A stretch of 30,469 nt of DNA, from NCBI GenBank assembly GCA_964490895.1, contig CAZBEI010000007.1, positions 1 to 30,469 on the forward strand, in the 5' to 3' direction. Source of the DNA: JACRAO01 sp964490895. GTDB lineage: Bacteria > Bdellovibrionota > UBA1018. Shown here piece after piece: positions 6,741-15,363 of this stretch. The position numbers and the translations under genes are program-made. A model generated the notes under the pieces. That model made no database searches. It was given only the letters and a program-made list of their open reading frames with translations, and was not told where the DNA came from. Position 1 is the stretch's first letter. Each line of letters starts with the position of its first letter.

Positions 6741-9385
6741 TAAAATAAATTCATCACGATATATTTCGCGGGTTTAGAGAAAAGGTAATATCCAAGGGGT
6801 TGCCAAGGAGTATAAATTTTTCCGCGCCCCGTCATTCCTGGGCGCAAGACTGAGCCAGAGTTTTGATGATTAGGAACTTCTGCGCGCGCTATAAAAAATT
6901 TATTTGTGTCGTTTTTAGTGAGGGACTTGCCCTCGCCAGCTACTGTTTTGAGTTTAATGTCATTTGAAAAACTTGTATTGGGAAGTCCAAAAACTTTAAA
7001 TTTAATTCCTTGTCCTGGCTTTACAAAAAGAACATCATCTTCTGGAACTTCAAATTGTGCAAACACACGATCTGTTCTTGCAATTTTAACGAGTTCTTGT
7101 CCAAAGTTAACGGGCATGCCAACCAGTTCGTCGAGGTTTGAGCTGACCACAATGCCATCTTGCATCGCCTTTACAGTAGAGTGCTCTAATTGTTTATCTA
7201 GCATCTCGAGTTCAGCATTTAAGGATTTTTTTTCGCTTTCTTTAATTTTAAATTCTCCGATTTTCCCCTCACTTTGAAGCTTTAGCATTTCGGAAGCTAT
7301 TTTCTGAAGAGAACTCTCTTTCTGCCTTCTTTCTAAAATCAAATCCTCTGTTTCAAGCTTTAATAAGACATCTTCGGCCATGACAGCTTGTCCTTCTTTT
7401 ACAAAAACTTCGGACACTTTTCCTTTCGATTGAGCATAATAAGTCGATGCCATAGGAACAATTTCGATCGCTGTAGTGATATTCCACGGCACTTTCACAA
7501 AGATCAGAGAAAAAATAATCCCGAGGACACCCAGTGCAGTATTTCTTTTTTTCTCCAAAGGCCATTCTTTCATTTCATACAATTTGGCCGCTATTTTTTG
7601 TGAAAAATCTAAGGACAAAATCCCACTTGGGACCGTTGTATAAAGCTCTGCATTTCTGAGGGCAACCGTGCATTGACTGACCAAAATGGAAAGAAGTTCC
7701 TTCTTATTTTCTGGAATCATATTCCTCTCTAATGATTCCATGCTCAAGACACCCAGCTCTCCTTGATCGTCTTTTAAAACATGGGCCCAAAAAGATTTGA
7801 GGTTTTTCTTTTTAAGGTATTTTTTGATTTCAGCGACTCCATTCGGATCATTTTGATAAGCTTCGCTATTGATCAAAACATCTTTTCCACTTTCTACAAT
7901 TTTATTGTGGAGTTTGCCTAAGTCTTTTGTCTCTTCGTCATTTAGATCTATTTTTTCTTGCCCATTCATGGCCTGGATCAAGTACTCTTTTTTTCCAATA
8001 GGCTTTCTGGAAACAGCTCCTCTGGTGTATTCAATGATGTTTGATGAGAGATTGACAATCGACAGTAAAACAGCATCCAGGTCCAATGTGGAAGTGATTT
8101 CTTTGCTAATCTGAATCAATGCGGACAGCTCCTTTGCTTTTTTCTCAGAAGCAAACAGCCTTGCGTTTTTAATATACATGGCCGCACTTGAAGCAAAGAG
8201 CTCTAAAAAGTTTAAATCTTCTTTGTTAAATAAAAGCTCTTCCCCCTTTTTGTTGATGATTTGGATGGCACCAATGCACTCGTCTTTTACGCAAAGTGGC
8301 GAGGAAATGAGAGATCGCGTGACAAAGTTTATTTTCTTGTCCACCTCAGAGGAAAAATGAGAATCTTTGGAGCAATCCTCCACAATCGAAGACTTTTTAT
8401 TTTCTATCACCCATCCAATAATGCCTGTGCCTTTGTCTAATTTTACACCAATCACCTTGTTTTTAGTGGGGCCCTCTGCAATTTTGCATTCAATTTTATC
8501 GTCATTTTCTGTGGTGAGCCAAAGAGATCCAACCTCAGCCTGCAAAAGTTCGATGGCGCGCGTGAGAACGATTCCAAGTAATTTATTTAGGTCTATGGTT
8601 TCGCTAAAACTTTCGTGAAGTTGCTTAAAAACACCCATTCTTTTCACAAAAGCTTCTTGCCTTTGAATCGCAAGCGAAGTTTTAATATGCATCGCTGTGG
8701 GTGTACAAATGTCATCCAAAAAAGCTTTATCTTCGTCATTAAACCGTTTATCGTCAGTTTGTTTATTTACAACTTCAATGACTCCAAGGACCTCGCCTCC
8801 ATAAAACAAAGGTGATGCGATCAGGGATTTTGTAGAAAAACCGTTTTTTTGTTTTCGGTCACTGCTGCCATGAAAACGTTCGTCTAACGAAGTGTCATAG
8901 ACAATTGCAGATTGATTGTGATCTACAACCCATCCTACAATGCCCTTGCTCATGGGCAGAACAAGATTGAGAACATTTTCGCTCCCCGTTCCTGTTGCGA
9001 TCTTACACTGTATTTCTGATTTTTCTTTATGAGTGATCCAAAGAGACCCTCCTTCTGCTCCCGTAACTTTTACAATGAGCTCTAGGAGTCCACTCATCAG
9101 GAGTTCAAAATGAAGTCCCTTTTCTTGATATAGCTCATTGATTCTCCTATAGACAATGAGCCTTTTTTTAAAACTCTCTGTGTTATCACCCAAAAATTGA
9201 TCAATGTTTTTTAAGGCGTCAATTTTTTTCTCTAACGGATTGGGCTTTACCAGGCTTAACTTTGGAGGCTTTGTGTTGACCTGTGATTTTTTACCTCTTC
9301 CCTCGATGAGTTTAAGATTGGGTTTGATCCTGTCAATTTGGGGCTGTAAATTTCTATAATGCTGAAAGCGTCTTTTAAGCGCCAC
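6737..9385 (-). CDS. Three GAF domains fused through a membrane helix to a HlyD-type adaptor
   Basis: An 882-residue protein of unusual architecture. Residues ~90-235, ~255-408 and ~420-580 are three consecutive GAF domains; the first two share the GGSLW/VGSLW strand, the GIVGWV/GIIGWV loop and the SLIASPL/SLISSPL strand. A single membrane segment (about 614-632, LGVLGIIFSLIFVKVPW) follows, then a HlyD/membrane-fusion region (~640-860): a lipoyl-like half (GKVSEVFVKEGQAVMAEDVL), a coiled coil (~683-735), the return half, and a closing LRPGMTG motif (847-853). With no signal peptide, the GAF domains should be cytoplasmic and the adaptor periplasmic. It starts with GTG behind a GGGGAGA. It is the third gene of the M50-HlyD operon, 104 bases after the small adaptor gene. 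GAF domains bind small molecules or mediate dimerisation, so ligand-controlled export is the natural inference. Confidence 0.92.
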   Translation of the reverse strand: MALKRRFQHYRNLQPQIDRIKPNLKLIEGRGKKSQVNTKPPKLSLVKPNPLEKKIDALKNIDQFLGDNTESFKKRLIVYRRINELYQEKGLHFELLMSGLLELIVKVTGAEGGSLWITHKEKSEIQCKIATGTGSENVLNLVLPMSKGIVGWVVDHNQSAIVYDTSLDERFHGSSDRKQKNGFSTKSLIASPLFYGGEVLGVIEVVNKQTDDKRFNDEDKAFLDDICTPTAMHIKTSLAIQRQEAFVKRMGVFKQLHESFSETIDLNKLLGIVLTRAIELLQAEVGSLWLTTENDDKIECKIAEGPTKNKVIGVKLDKGTGIIGWVIENKKSSIVEDCSKDSHFSSEVDKKINFVTRSLISSPLCVKDECIGAIQIINKKGEELLFNKEDLNFLELFASSAAMYIKNARLFASEKKAKELSALIQISKEITSTLDLDAVLLSIVNLSSNIIEYTRGAVSRKPIGKKEYLIQAMNGQEKIDLNDEETKDLGKLHNKIVESGKDVLINSEAYQNDPNGVAEIKKYLKKKNLKSFWAHVLKDDQGELGVLSMESLERNMIPENKKELLSILVSQCTVALRNAELYTTVPSGILSLDFSQKIAAKLYEMKEWPLEKKRNTALGVLGIIFSLIFVKVPWNITTAIEIVPMASTYYAQSKGKVSEVFVKEGQAVMAEDVLLKLETEDLILERRQKESSLQKIASEMLKLQSEGKIGEFKIKESEKKSLNAELEMLDKQLEHSTVKAMQDGIVVSSNLDELVGMPVNFGQELVKIARTDRVFAQFEVPEDDVLFVKPGQGIKFKVFGLPNTSFSNDIKLKTVAGEGKSLTKNDTNKFFIARAEVPNHQNSGSVLRPGMTGRGKIYTPWQPLGYYLFSKPAKYIVMNLFY

Positions 9386-9489
9386 TCTTTATTTCTCCCC
9401 AGTGGATAAAACTGCCATAAGTTCTATACTAATTATGTCGGCTAATTTGCGCAAAAAGTTAAGCCCGTCCGCGCCGCATTGCGTTGCGC

Positions 9490-10233
9490 CTAAAGCTTTC
9501 CTTCTTTGCCCATTCTTATGGTCACCAGTATCCCAGGCTTGAGTTGATAGGTTTTGTCAGGAAGCTGCTTGTTTTTTAAGAGTGCTCTTATTTTTACAGT
9601 TCCACTAGAAGCATCCACAACTGGGCTAATGTAGCTAATTTTTGCGCTAAAAATTTCTTCTTTATAAAGTTCTGTGACAAATTGAACTTCTTGTCCAATA
9701 GAAAACTTTGAAACATCTTTTGCCTCTGCGTGCGTTTCGATTATCAAATTTTCAAGTTGCACTATTTTAAATACTTTCTCGCCCATGGAGACTGTTTCGC
9801 CTGACTTAATAAACCGCTCTGTCACAATTCCGTCTATCGGTGCAGTGATTTTTTTATTGGCCAAACTCAATTCTTTTAAGTCATGAGTGGATTTTTTTTT
9901 GAGGTAGTTATTTTGTTTGTTCGAAATTTCTTCTTCGGACACATATTTCTTAAGTTGCTTTGTTTTTTGGTAGTCCTGTGATGCTATGTTTGATTCCACA
10001 GACGCTAAATCTCTTTCGATTTTTTCTTGTTTATCATCTAATTGTGCCAATAGATCCCCTGTCTTTACCAAACTGCCTTCTTCTACCTGTACAGCAGAAA
10101 TTTGCCCCTGCGCCCTAGATTTTACTAAAATTTCTTTTTCTCCCAACAAAACTCCTGTCAGCTCCTCCGAAAAGCTCAAGGAGGGCATCCACATGAAAAC
10201 AAATACAGCTATAAATTTAAAAATCCTTTTCAT
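9490..10233 (-). CDS. Secreted HlyD/RND-type periplasmic adaptor protein
   Basis: A 247-residue membrane-fusion protein. Residues 1-22 are a signal peptide ending SLSFS. The first half of a lipoyl-like domain (residues 37-67, KSRAQGQISAVQVEEGSLV) is followed by a coiled-coil hairpin (~68-128) rich in Lys, Glu and Gln, and the second half begins at ITAPIDGIVTERF (129). A beta-barrel and membrane-proximal region follow, ending with the YQLKPGILVTIRM motif common in this family. Such proteins bridge inner-membrane components to TolC. It starts 13 bases after the M50-HlyD stop with a GGGGAGAGTAGAG leader containing a strong ribosome-binding site. Unlike its two operon partners it has no fused inner-membrane part, so it may form the periplasmic tube with them. 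Confidence 0.92.
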   Translation of the reverse strand: MKRIFKFIAVFVFMWMPSLSFSEELTGVLLGEKEILVKSRAQGQISAVQVEEGSLVKTGDLLAQLDDKQEKIERDLASVESNIASQDYQKTKQLKKYVSEEEISNKQNNYLKKKSTHDLKELSLANKKITAPIDGIVTERFIKSGETVSMGEKVFKIVQLENLIIETHAEAKDVSKFSIGQEVQFVTELYKEEIFSAKISYISPVVDASSGTVKIRALLKNKQLPDKTYQLKPGILVTIRMGKEGKL

Positions 10234-10246
10234 CTCTACTCTCCCC

Positions 10247-12355
10247 CTAAATAAACAAATCCAATCTAAAAAAAGAAGTTAACTTTCTGCCTACATTTTT
10301 CAATAAAGACACCGGTTCTGCAATAATTTTAGATACCCCGCTCATTCCAGGCCTTAACTCTCCTGGATTATCAATCAAAATCTCTGCTTGATAAAGCTTT
10401 TCTTTTGGATTGATTTCGCTCGATTGACTCAAAACTCTCATCTTATTTACTTTGCCATGATAAGTTTTGAGTGGAGCTGATTTTAATTTGAACTCTACTC
10501 GGTCTTTTTCTTTTACAAATCTCACCTGTGATTCCGGAAATTGAACAACCGCCTTCAGCGTCTGTATGCCTAAGAGCCTGCAAATTTCCTCTCCTTTTTT
10601 TAGGTAAACATGAGTTTTTTTAATCTCGTCACTGCACGACAAAAGCACTATGGAGGGGGCTTTTGATTTGTAGGTTAAAACAAGCTCCGACACTTTATCT
10701 GATTTATATTGAAAGTCTGTCTGTTTGGCTCTGAGCTCTTTTTGGAGAGCTGCAATCTTGTCCACATCATGGTCATAGGCACCCATGAGTTTATATTTTA
10801 GCTTTTCGACTGCCAATGAAGCTATTTTTCGGTCATAATCTAATACATAGTTTTCTAATTTCAAAAGGGGTTCATTGGTTTCAACAACCTCTCCATCGTG
10901 TTTGTAAAAATGAGTCAATAGGCCATCTGATTTAGCCCTCAGCACTCTCATAAATGAGGCTTCTAAAACACACTCTCCAGGCACAGAGTATCCGAGTGGA
11001 ATAAAAAGAAAACCCAAAAACAATACAGCCAAAATAGCCCCTCCTATTTTAACGTTGGGTTTTTGGATAAAACTTTGAATCCATGCTCTTTTTGTAATCA
11101 CCCAGCCCATCAAAAATTTTGATCCTTTTTTTATGTGCCCAAAAAACAACTTATACGCAATAAACAGAGAAATCAGAACCCCCACTTCGTGGAAGTGTTG
11201 AGTCAAAAGATTTTTTGCCATACTAAAAAGGCCAAAAAGTAAACTTGTCACCCAAAGCGTAGCCGAAACGCCATAGATAAAGAAAATCCTTTTTTCTCTT
11301 TTTGTGGCTTCAAAAGATTCTTTCTGAAGTCTAAAAATATACTTAGACACCCAATACTGAACGTATTTAAAAGAGTTTTCTCTCAAATTTGGAATTTCAC
11401 AAAAATCAGCCAACAAATAATATCCATCCAATTTGATCAGTGGATTAAAGTTAAACAATACGGTCGAAGCGAAACAAATGGTCATGACTTGAAAGCTCAG
11501 TGTGTTCAAAAAAGTACCCGAATTAGAAAGAGCCCAGACAAAAGTAAAAAGAGTACCCACCCAGACTTCGATAAAACCACCGGCAAGAGTTACCATGAGT
11601 TGTTTCCATTTTTTATCAAAAAGCCAAGCATCGTTGACATTGGCATAAAGGCAGGGCTGAAAAAACATGAGCAAGAGTCCAATTTCGTGAACTTCGCCTC
11701 CGTAGTATTTACAGGTCAGTCCATGGCCCAACTCATGAATTGCAATCGTCACATAAATCGTGACCCACAAAATAAACAAATGAAAAAACGAATGTTTGCT
11801 AAACGAAAAAACATCAAAAACGCCAACATGGAACTCTTGCCATCTCGCAACAACAATGCCTGCAGCCAAGGCCATGCATAAAAGCGCAAAAACAAAAAAA
11901 GCCTTTGTCCAAAAAAAGCGAATATAGGGAATGACTTTGTCAAAAAGCTTATCAGGATCAATGAGAGGAAATCTTTTATACAAAATAGATCCTTTTTTAC
12001 TTAAAAGTTGATGCCCTCGCACTTCTTTCATTTTTTCTATCAGCATGATGTTTTGTTCTTTTGTGGGTTTTTCAAGGAGATGAATGCCATTGAGGCTTTC
12101 TTGATAGTCCCGCATCGATTGTAAATCCATGAACATTCCCGAATGCGCCTTTTCGTATTTTTGAACTAATTCTTTTAGGGTTCCACTTCCGTCAAAAAGC
12201 GAAATGATCGCCCACTCTCCATCCTCAAATTTAAAATAAGTATTTTTGACAGGGTCTTTGACAATATGCGTAACTTTTCCGCTTAAGACTTGCTTTGATA
12301 TTTTTAGATCACTGCGCAAACAAGGGTATTTTAGAATGTCAGCATCTGCTCTCAA
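10247..12355 (-). CDS. M50-family membrane protein with PqqD-like N-terminus and HlyD-type C-terminus
   Basis: A 702-residue integral membrane protein. Residues ~15-100 resemble a PqqD-like winged-helix fold (hydrophobic Gly-rich YFKFEDGEWAIISLFDG, then TLKELVQKYEK). The membrane core (~145-440) holds the site-2-protease signature HELGH at 207-211 and the second motif NPLIKLDGYYLLAD at 304-317 with Asp310, so all three expected zinc ligands are kept. After a further helix (~437-455) comes a HlyD-like region with a lipoyl-type segment (LRAKSDGLLTHFYKHDGEVV), a coiled coil (~515-560) and LRPGMSG near 673. Start is TTG with AGGAG nine bases upstream; no in-frame ATG lies near. It is the first gene of the operon with the two adaptors, divergent from the 12461 TolC gene. 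Relatives may act as proteases or as export channels; which applies here is unknown. Confidence 0.93.
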   Translation of the reverse strand: MRADADILKYPCLRSDLKISKQVLSGKVTHIVKDPVKNTYFKFEDGEWAIISLFDGSGTLKELVQKYEKAHSGMFMDLQSMRDYQESLNGIHLLEKPTKEQNIMLIEKMKEVRGHQLLSKKGSILYKRFPLIDPDKLFDKVIPYIRFFWTKAFFVFALLCMALAAGIVVARWQEFHVGVFDVFSFSKHSFFHLFILWVTIYVTIAIHELGHGLTCKYYGGEVHEIGLLLMFFQPCLYANVNDAWLFDKKWKQLMVTLAGGFIEVWVGTLFTFVWALSNSGTFLNTLSFQVMTICFASTVLFNFNPLIKLDGYYLLADFCEIPNLRENSFKYVQYWVSKYIFRLQKESFEATKREKRIFFIYGVSATLWVTSLLFGLFSMAKNLLTQHFHEVGVLISLFIAYKLFFGHIKKGSKFLMGWVITKRAWIQSFIQKPNVKIGGAILAVLFLGFLFIPLGYSVPGECVLEASFMRVLRAKSDGLLTHFYKHDGEVVETNEPLLKLENYVLDYDRKIASLAVEKLKYKLMGAYDHDVDKIAALQKELRAKQTDFQYKSDKVSELVLTYKSKAPSIVLLSCSDEIKKTHVYLKKGEEICRLLGIQTLKAVVQFPESQVRFVKEKDRVEFKLKSAPLKTYHGKVNKMRVLSQSSEINPKEKLYQAEILIDNPGELRPGMSGVSKIIAEPVSLLKNVGRKLTSFFRLDLFI

Positions 12356-12460
12356 AGCTCAGGTCTCCTATTTATAACCAACGGAACATAAAGATAAAAA
12401 ATTAAGCTGACGGATAAAAAAAAATCATACAATATTAAACCATTAAACCCAGGATGGTTG

Positions 12461-13918
12461 ATGAAAAGGATATCTTTTACTCTACTTTTTGTATTTTTTT
12501 TTAATATTCAATCAAGCGACGCCGCATTGAGTCTAAAAAATATTCTCAATCACTGCCTAGAAAATAACTTTGGGATCAAGCTCTCTGCCATCACCCAGGA
12601 GGAAAAAGCCGCAAGTTTGATAAAAGCCTATGGAGAATATGACTGGACTCTGAAACTAAACTTTAAAATCGACAGAAAAATAACACCTTCGTCCTCTAAG
12701 TTAGATGGAGTTGATCAAGAAATCGGCTTAAAAACAAGGGACACCACCTCCTCCCTGAGCTTACAGAAAAAAACGCTTCTTGGGACAAAACTAGAACTTC
12801 CCTTTCGTTATTCCATAAGCGAGACCAACTCCAGTCAAAAGCTTTTTAATCCAAGCTATGCTGGGAATTTGACACTCAAAGCTACCCAGCCGATTTTAAA
12901 AACGTTCACTCCCAGCTATTTTTGGAAAGAGATTGATAAGGCAAACTTAGACCTTGAAATCGCACAAAAGGAAAATAAACAAAAACTAATCGAAACTTTA
13001 TCGAAAACAGTTTCAATCTATTACGAAACACTTCAGAGTGAAGAAAATCTCAATATTAAAAAAGCCTCTTACAAAACCGCTACTTTAAATTACGAGTATG
13101 TTTCAGAAAAAACAAAGTTCGGAAAAGCTTCTCGGTTGGATCTCCTCGAGGCAGAAAGCAATAAAGAAAAGCTCTTTGAAGGGGTGATCAAGGCAGAAAC
13201 AGATCTCAAAAATAAGAAAGCAGAGCTCGCACTACAAACATTTGCTGATTCTCAAAAAGAAATAGAGCTAGAGAAAGACATCGAAAGTTTAATAATGCCA
13301 ATGGAACCACAAATTAATTTAGAAGAGACCGTCAAAAAAGCTCTAGAAACAAGATTAGAATATCAAAAAAACAAGGATAGCCTCCTCAAAGCTGAACTGG
13401 AAGTAAAAACAGCATATGTAGATCAGCTACCCCAGCTCAATTTGGATGCAGATATTACTTTGAATGGGCTCTCGGGAGCACCAGGGACCACCTTTAGCCA
13501 GCTACGTCAAAGAGAATTTCTTTCTTGGTCTAGCGCTCTTACACTCGAGCACCCGCTGATGATGTACGCCTCTCGATCCGCGTCTCAAATTAAAAATTTA
13601 AGATTAGAGCAAGAAAAAATTAAAAAAACCCAAATTGAACAAGACATTGTCTCTGAAATCAAAGAAGCATTTAGAAACCTTCAAGCCTCCTGGCAACGCA
13701 CAAAAGCTCTCACTAAGGCTAGCGAGGCAGAGAGCGCCAGGTACGAAGGTCAGAGCGAGCTCTACAGGCTAGGAAAAATATCAAACTACGAACTCAATAA
13801 ATCTCTAGAGGACAAAAGTCGCAGTCAATTGGAACTCTTAGAATCTAAAATAAACTATCAAAAATCTGTTTATCAACTTTCAGAAAAAAAGGGGACTCTT
13901 TTAGAGGAGCTGCTGTAG
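12461..13918 (+). CDS. TolC-family outer-membrane channel protein (first copy)
   Basis: An outer-membrane efflux protein of about 485 residues. The N-terminus (MKRISFTLLFVFFFNIQSSDAA) is a signal peptide without a lipobox. The mature part has the family's two-fold helical repeat: a first half with strand-rich segments (~residues 60-130), long helices of the periplasmic tunnel (ALTKASEAESARYEG, YRLGKISNYELNKSLED) and a C-terminal coiled coil. I take ATG at 12461 as start, with AGGA six bases before it; a TTG codon directly in front (12458) is a less likely alternative. It is divergent from the M50-HlyD operon across about 100 bases that hold a TACAAT (12428-12433) as a possible -10 element. 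Its stop is five bases from that of the second, convergent TolC gene. Confidence 0.92.
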   Translation: MKRISFTLLFVFFFNIQSSDAALSLKNILNHCLENNFGIKLSAITQEEKAASLIKAYGEYDWTLKLNFKIDRKITPSSSKLDGVDQEIGLKTRDTTSSLSLQKKTLLGTKLELPFRYSISETNSSQKLFNPSYAGNLTLKATQPILKTFTPSYFWKEIDKANLDLEIAQKENKQKLIETLSKTVSIYYETLQSEENLNIKKASYKTATLNYEYVSEKTKFGKASRLDLLEAESNKEKLFEGVIKAETDLKNKKAELALQTFADSQKEIELEKDIESLIMPMEPQINLEETVKKALETRLEYQKNKDSLLKAELEVKTAYVDQLPQLNLDADITLNGLSGAPGTTFSQLRQREFLSWSSALTLEHPLMMYASRSASQIKNLRLEQEKIKKTQIEQDIVSEIKEAFRNLQASWQRTKALTKASEAESARYEGQSELYRLGKISNYELNKSLEDKSRSQLELLESKINYQKSVYQLSEKKGTLLEELL

Positions 13919-13923
13919 GAGTG

Positions 13924-15363
13924 TTATGAACTCAGTGCCCCAGCAAGTTTTTTTAAATTTAACTTTTCTTTTTGAAGCTCAACAAAAGCCTCCAGCTCTT
14001 GCTGCTTAATCACAACAGTTTCTTGAAATCCTTCGAACAACTCACGGATTGAAATCTTTCCGAGGAGGTACATAAAATCCTTGCTCTTCTTTTTTTCTAG
14101 ATTTTGTGACAACCGCCCCATCAAATGAGATAAGATTTTTTCTTGTTTTTCTAGATTATTCTTTGCTTTTTGAAATACCATTCTCATGTTTTCTTTTTCC
14201 ATAGCCTGTTGAGTGGTTTTTTGAGCAATCACAGATTGCACCCTCAAGTACTCCCCCTCTGCGGCATTCTCGCCAATGGGGTAATGAAGAAGGAGGGCAA
14301 CTTCCCAAGCAGGAGTAGTAAATTTTAGTAAACTTCCAAAAGCTCTTCCATAGCTTATATTTAATCCAGTCGATAAGAACTCAAAACTCAAATCAAGCTG
14401 CGGCTGTTTTTGATTCGCTGCTTTTTCTAAATCAACTTCTGCGTCTAAAATTTCGAACTTGAGCTTATTTAACTTTGGGTTCTCCTCTAAGTGAGGCGCC
14501 CTTGCTTGGTTTTCTTTCTGCGTTACCGCCTCAGAAACAATGGGTATAATGACCCCAGTACTGCCTATCTCTCTAGCAAGTGCCTGGGATTGATTTTTAA
14601 GATCCGTCTCAAGTAAAATGAGCTTTGCTTTGACAGACTCTAGTTGAGCTATAGAAAAGAGTAAATCCACATTACTTTTTTTCCCAAGTTCAAACCGAGC
14701 TCGCTCGCTTTCATAATTGTTCTGAGTCCACTCCAGTTCTTTTTCCTTCAGATCTTTGAGTTGGTAAGTCAAATAGAGATCCCAAAAAAATTTAAAGCTT
14801 TCAAAGATCTGTTGTTCCAATGTCTCTTTTAAGGCCCACTTGTATTTTTCTACTTTAAGTATTTCTTTTCTTTCTCTGACCTCATTGAAAGCCTTTCCCC
14901 AACCCTTAAGGAGGGGTTGAGTCACTTTGAACTTACTTCCCACTTGATACCAGCTCTCAAACGTAGCATCTGGAGAATCAGAGAATGATTTTATTTGCTG
15001 CAAACTCCACTCGAGCTGCGTTCCGAGATTAAATTTTCTCTTGAGTCCAATAGAGGATCCAAAGGAATGCTCTTGCGACAAAAAACTCAGGTAACTCAAA
15101 TCCGAAAGCTTTGTCGTTTTTTTATAAAAAGGGGAGAGAAGCAAATGAAGATCAAAATCCACCTGCGCTGCTTCGAGCTCCACCTTGGCTATTTCGTAAT
15201 CCAATAAAGCGAGCTTAATCCTGGAGTTGTTTTTTAAGGTGAGTTCTTTGACTTGATCTAAGGTTAAACGAATTTCGTTACTCTCGGCCAACATGCATTG
15301 ACAGAGAGTAACGAAATTAAAAAGTAATAAGATAATCTTAAGCTGCTTTGCGCATATCCTCAT
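13924..15363 (-). CDS. TolC-family outer-membrane channel protein (second copy)
   Basis: A 479-residue outer-membrane efflux protein. Residues ~1-26 form a signal peptide (LKIILLLFNFVTLCQCMLA). The mature sequence begins with LTLDQVKELTLKNNSRIKLALLDYE, the usual start of this family, continues with a KVTQPLLKGWG segment typical of the first beta strand pair, and has the tunnel helices (ERARFELGKKSNVDLLFSIAQLE) and a second repeat ending near QELEAFVELQKEKLNLKKLAG. It is clearly diverged from the other TolC copy. Its ATG lies inside the end of the LEERIAP repeat-protein gene, overlapping by 26 bases, so these two are one translationally coupled unit. That pairing argues that this channel serves the repeat protein. 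Confidence 0.92.
   Translation of the reverse strand: MRICAKQLKIILLLFNFVTLCQCMLAESNEIRLTLDQVKELTLKNNSRIKLALLDYEIAKVELEAAQVDFDLHLLLSPFYKKTTKLSDLSYLSFLSQEHSFGSSIGLKRKFNLGTQLEWSLQQIKSFSDSPDATFESWYQVGSKFKVTQPLLKGWGKAFNEVRERKEILKVEKYKWALKETLEQQIFESFKFFWDLYLTYQLKDLKEKELEWTQNNYESERARFELGKKSNVDLLFSIAQLESVKAKLILLETDLKNQSQALAREIGSTGVIIPIVSEAVTQKENQARAPHLEENPKLNKLKFEILDAEVDLEKAANQKQPQLDLSFEFLSTGLNISYGRAFGSLLKFTTPAWEVALLLHYPIGENAAEGEYLRVQSVIAQKTTQQAMEKENMRMVFQKAKNNLEKQEKILSHLMGRLSQNLEKKKSKDFMYLLGKISIRELFEGFQETVVIKQQELEAFVELQKEKLNLKKLAGALSS

Noticed and set aside
11489..11881. 130-residue plus-strand frame inside the M50-HlyD gene
   Set aside because: Antisense shadow of a well-supported membrane-protein gene; no ribosome-binding site or recognisable domain.
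6737..12355. Type I secretion or RND efflux system in the usual sense
   Set aside because: No ABC ATPase, ABC permease or RND pump is encoded in the window, and the substrate lacks C-terminal RTX nonapeptides; only adaptor and TolC parts match.
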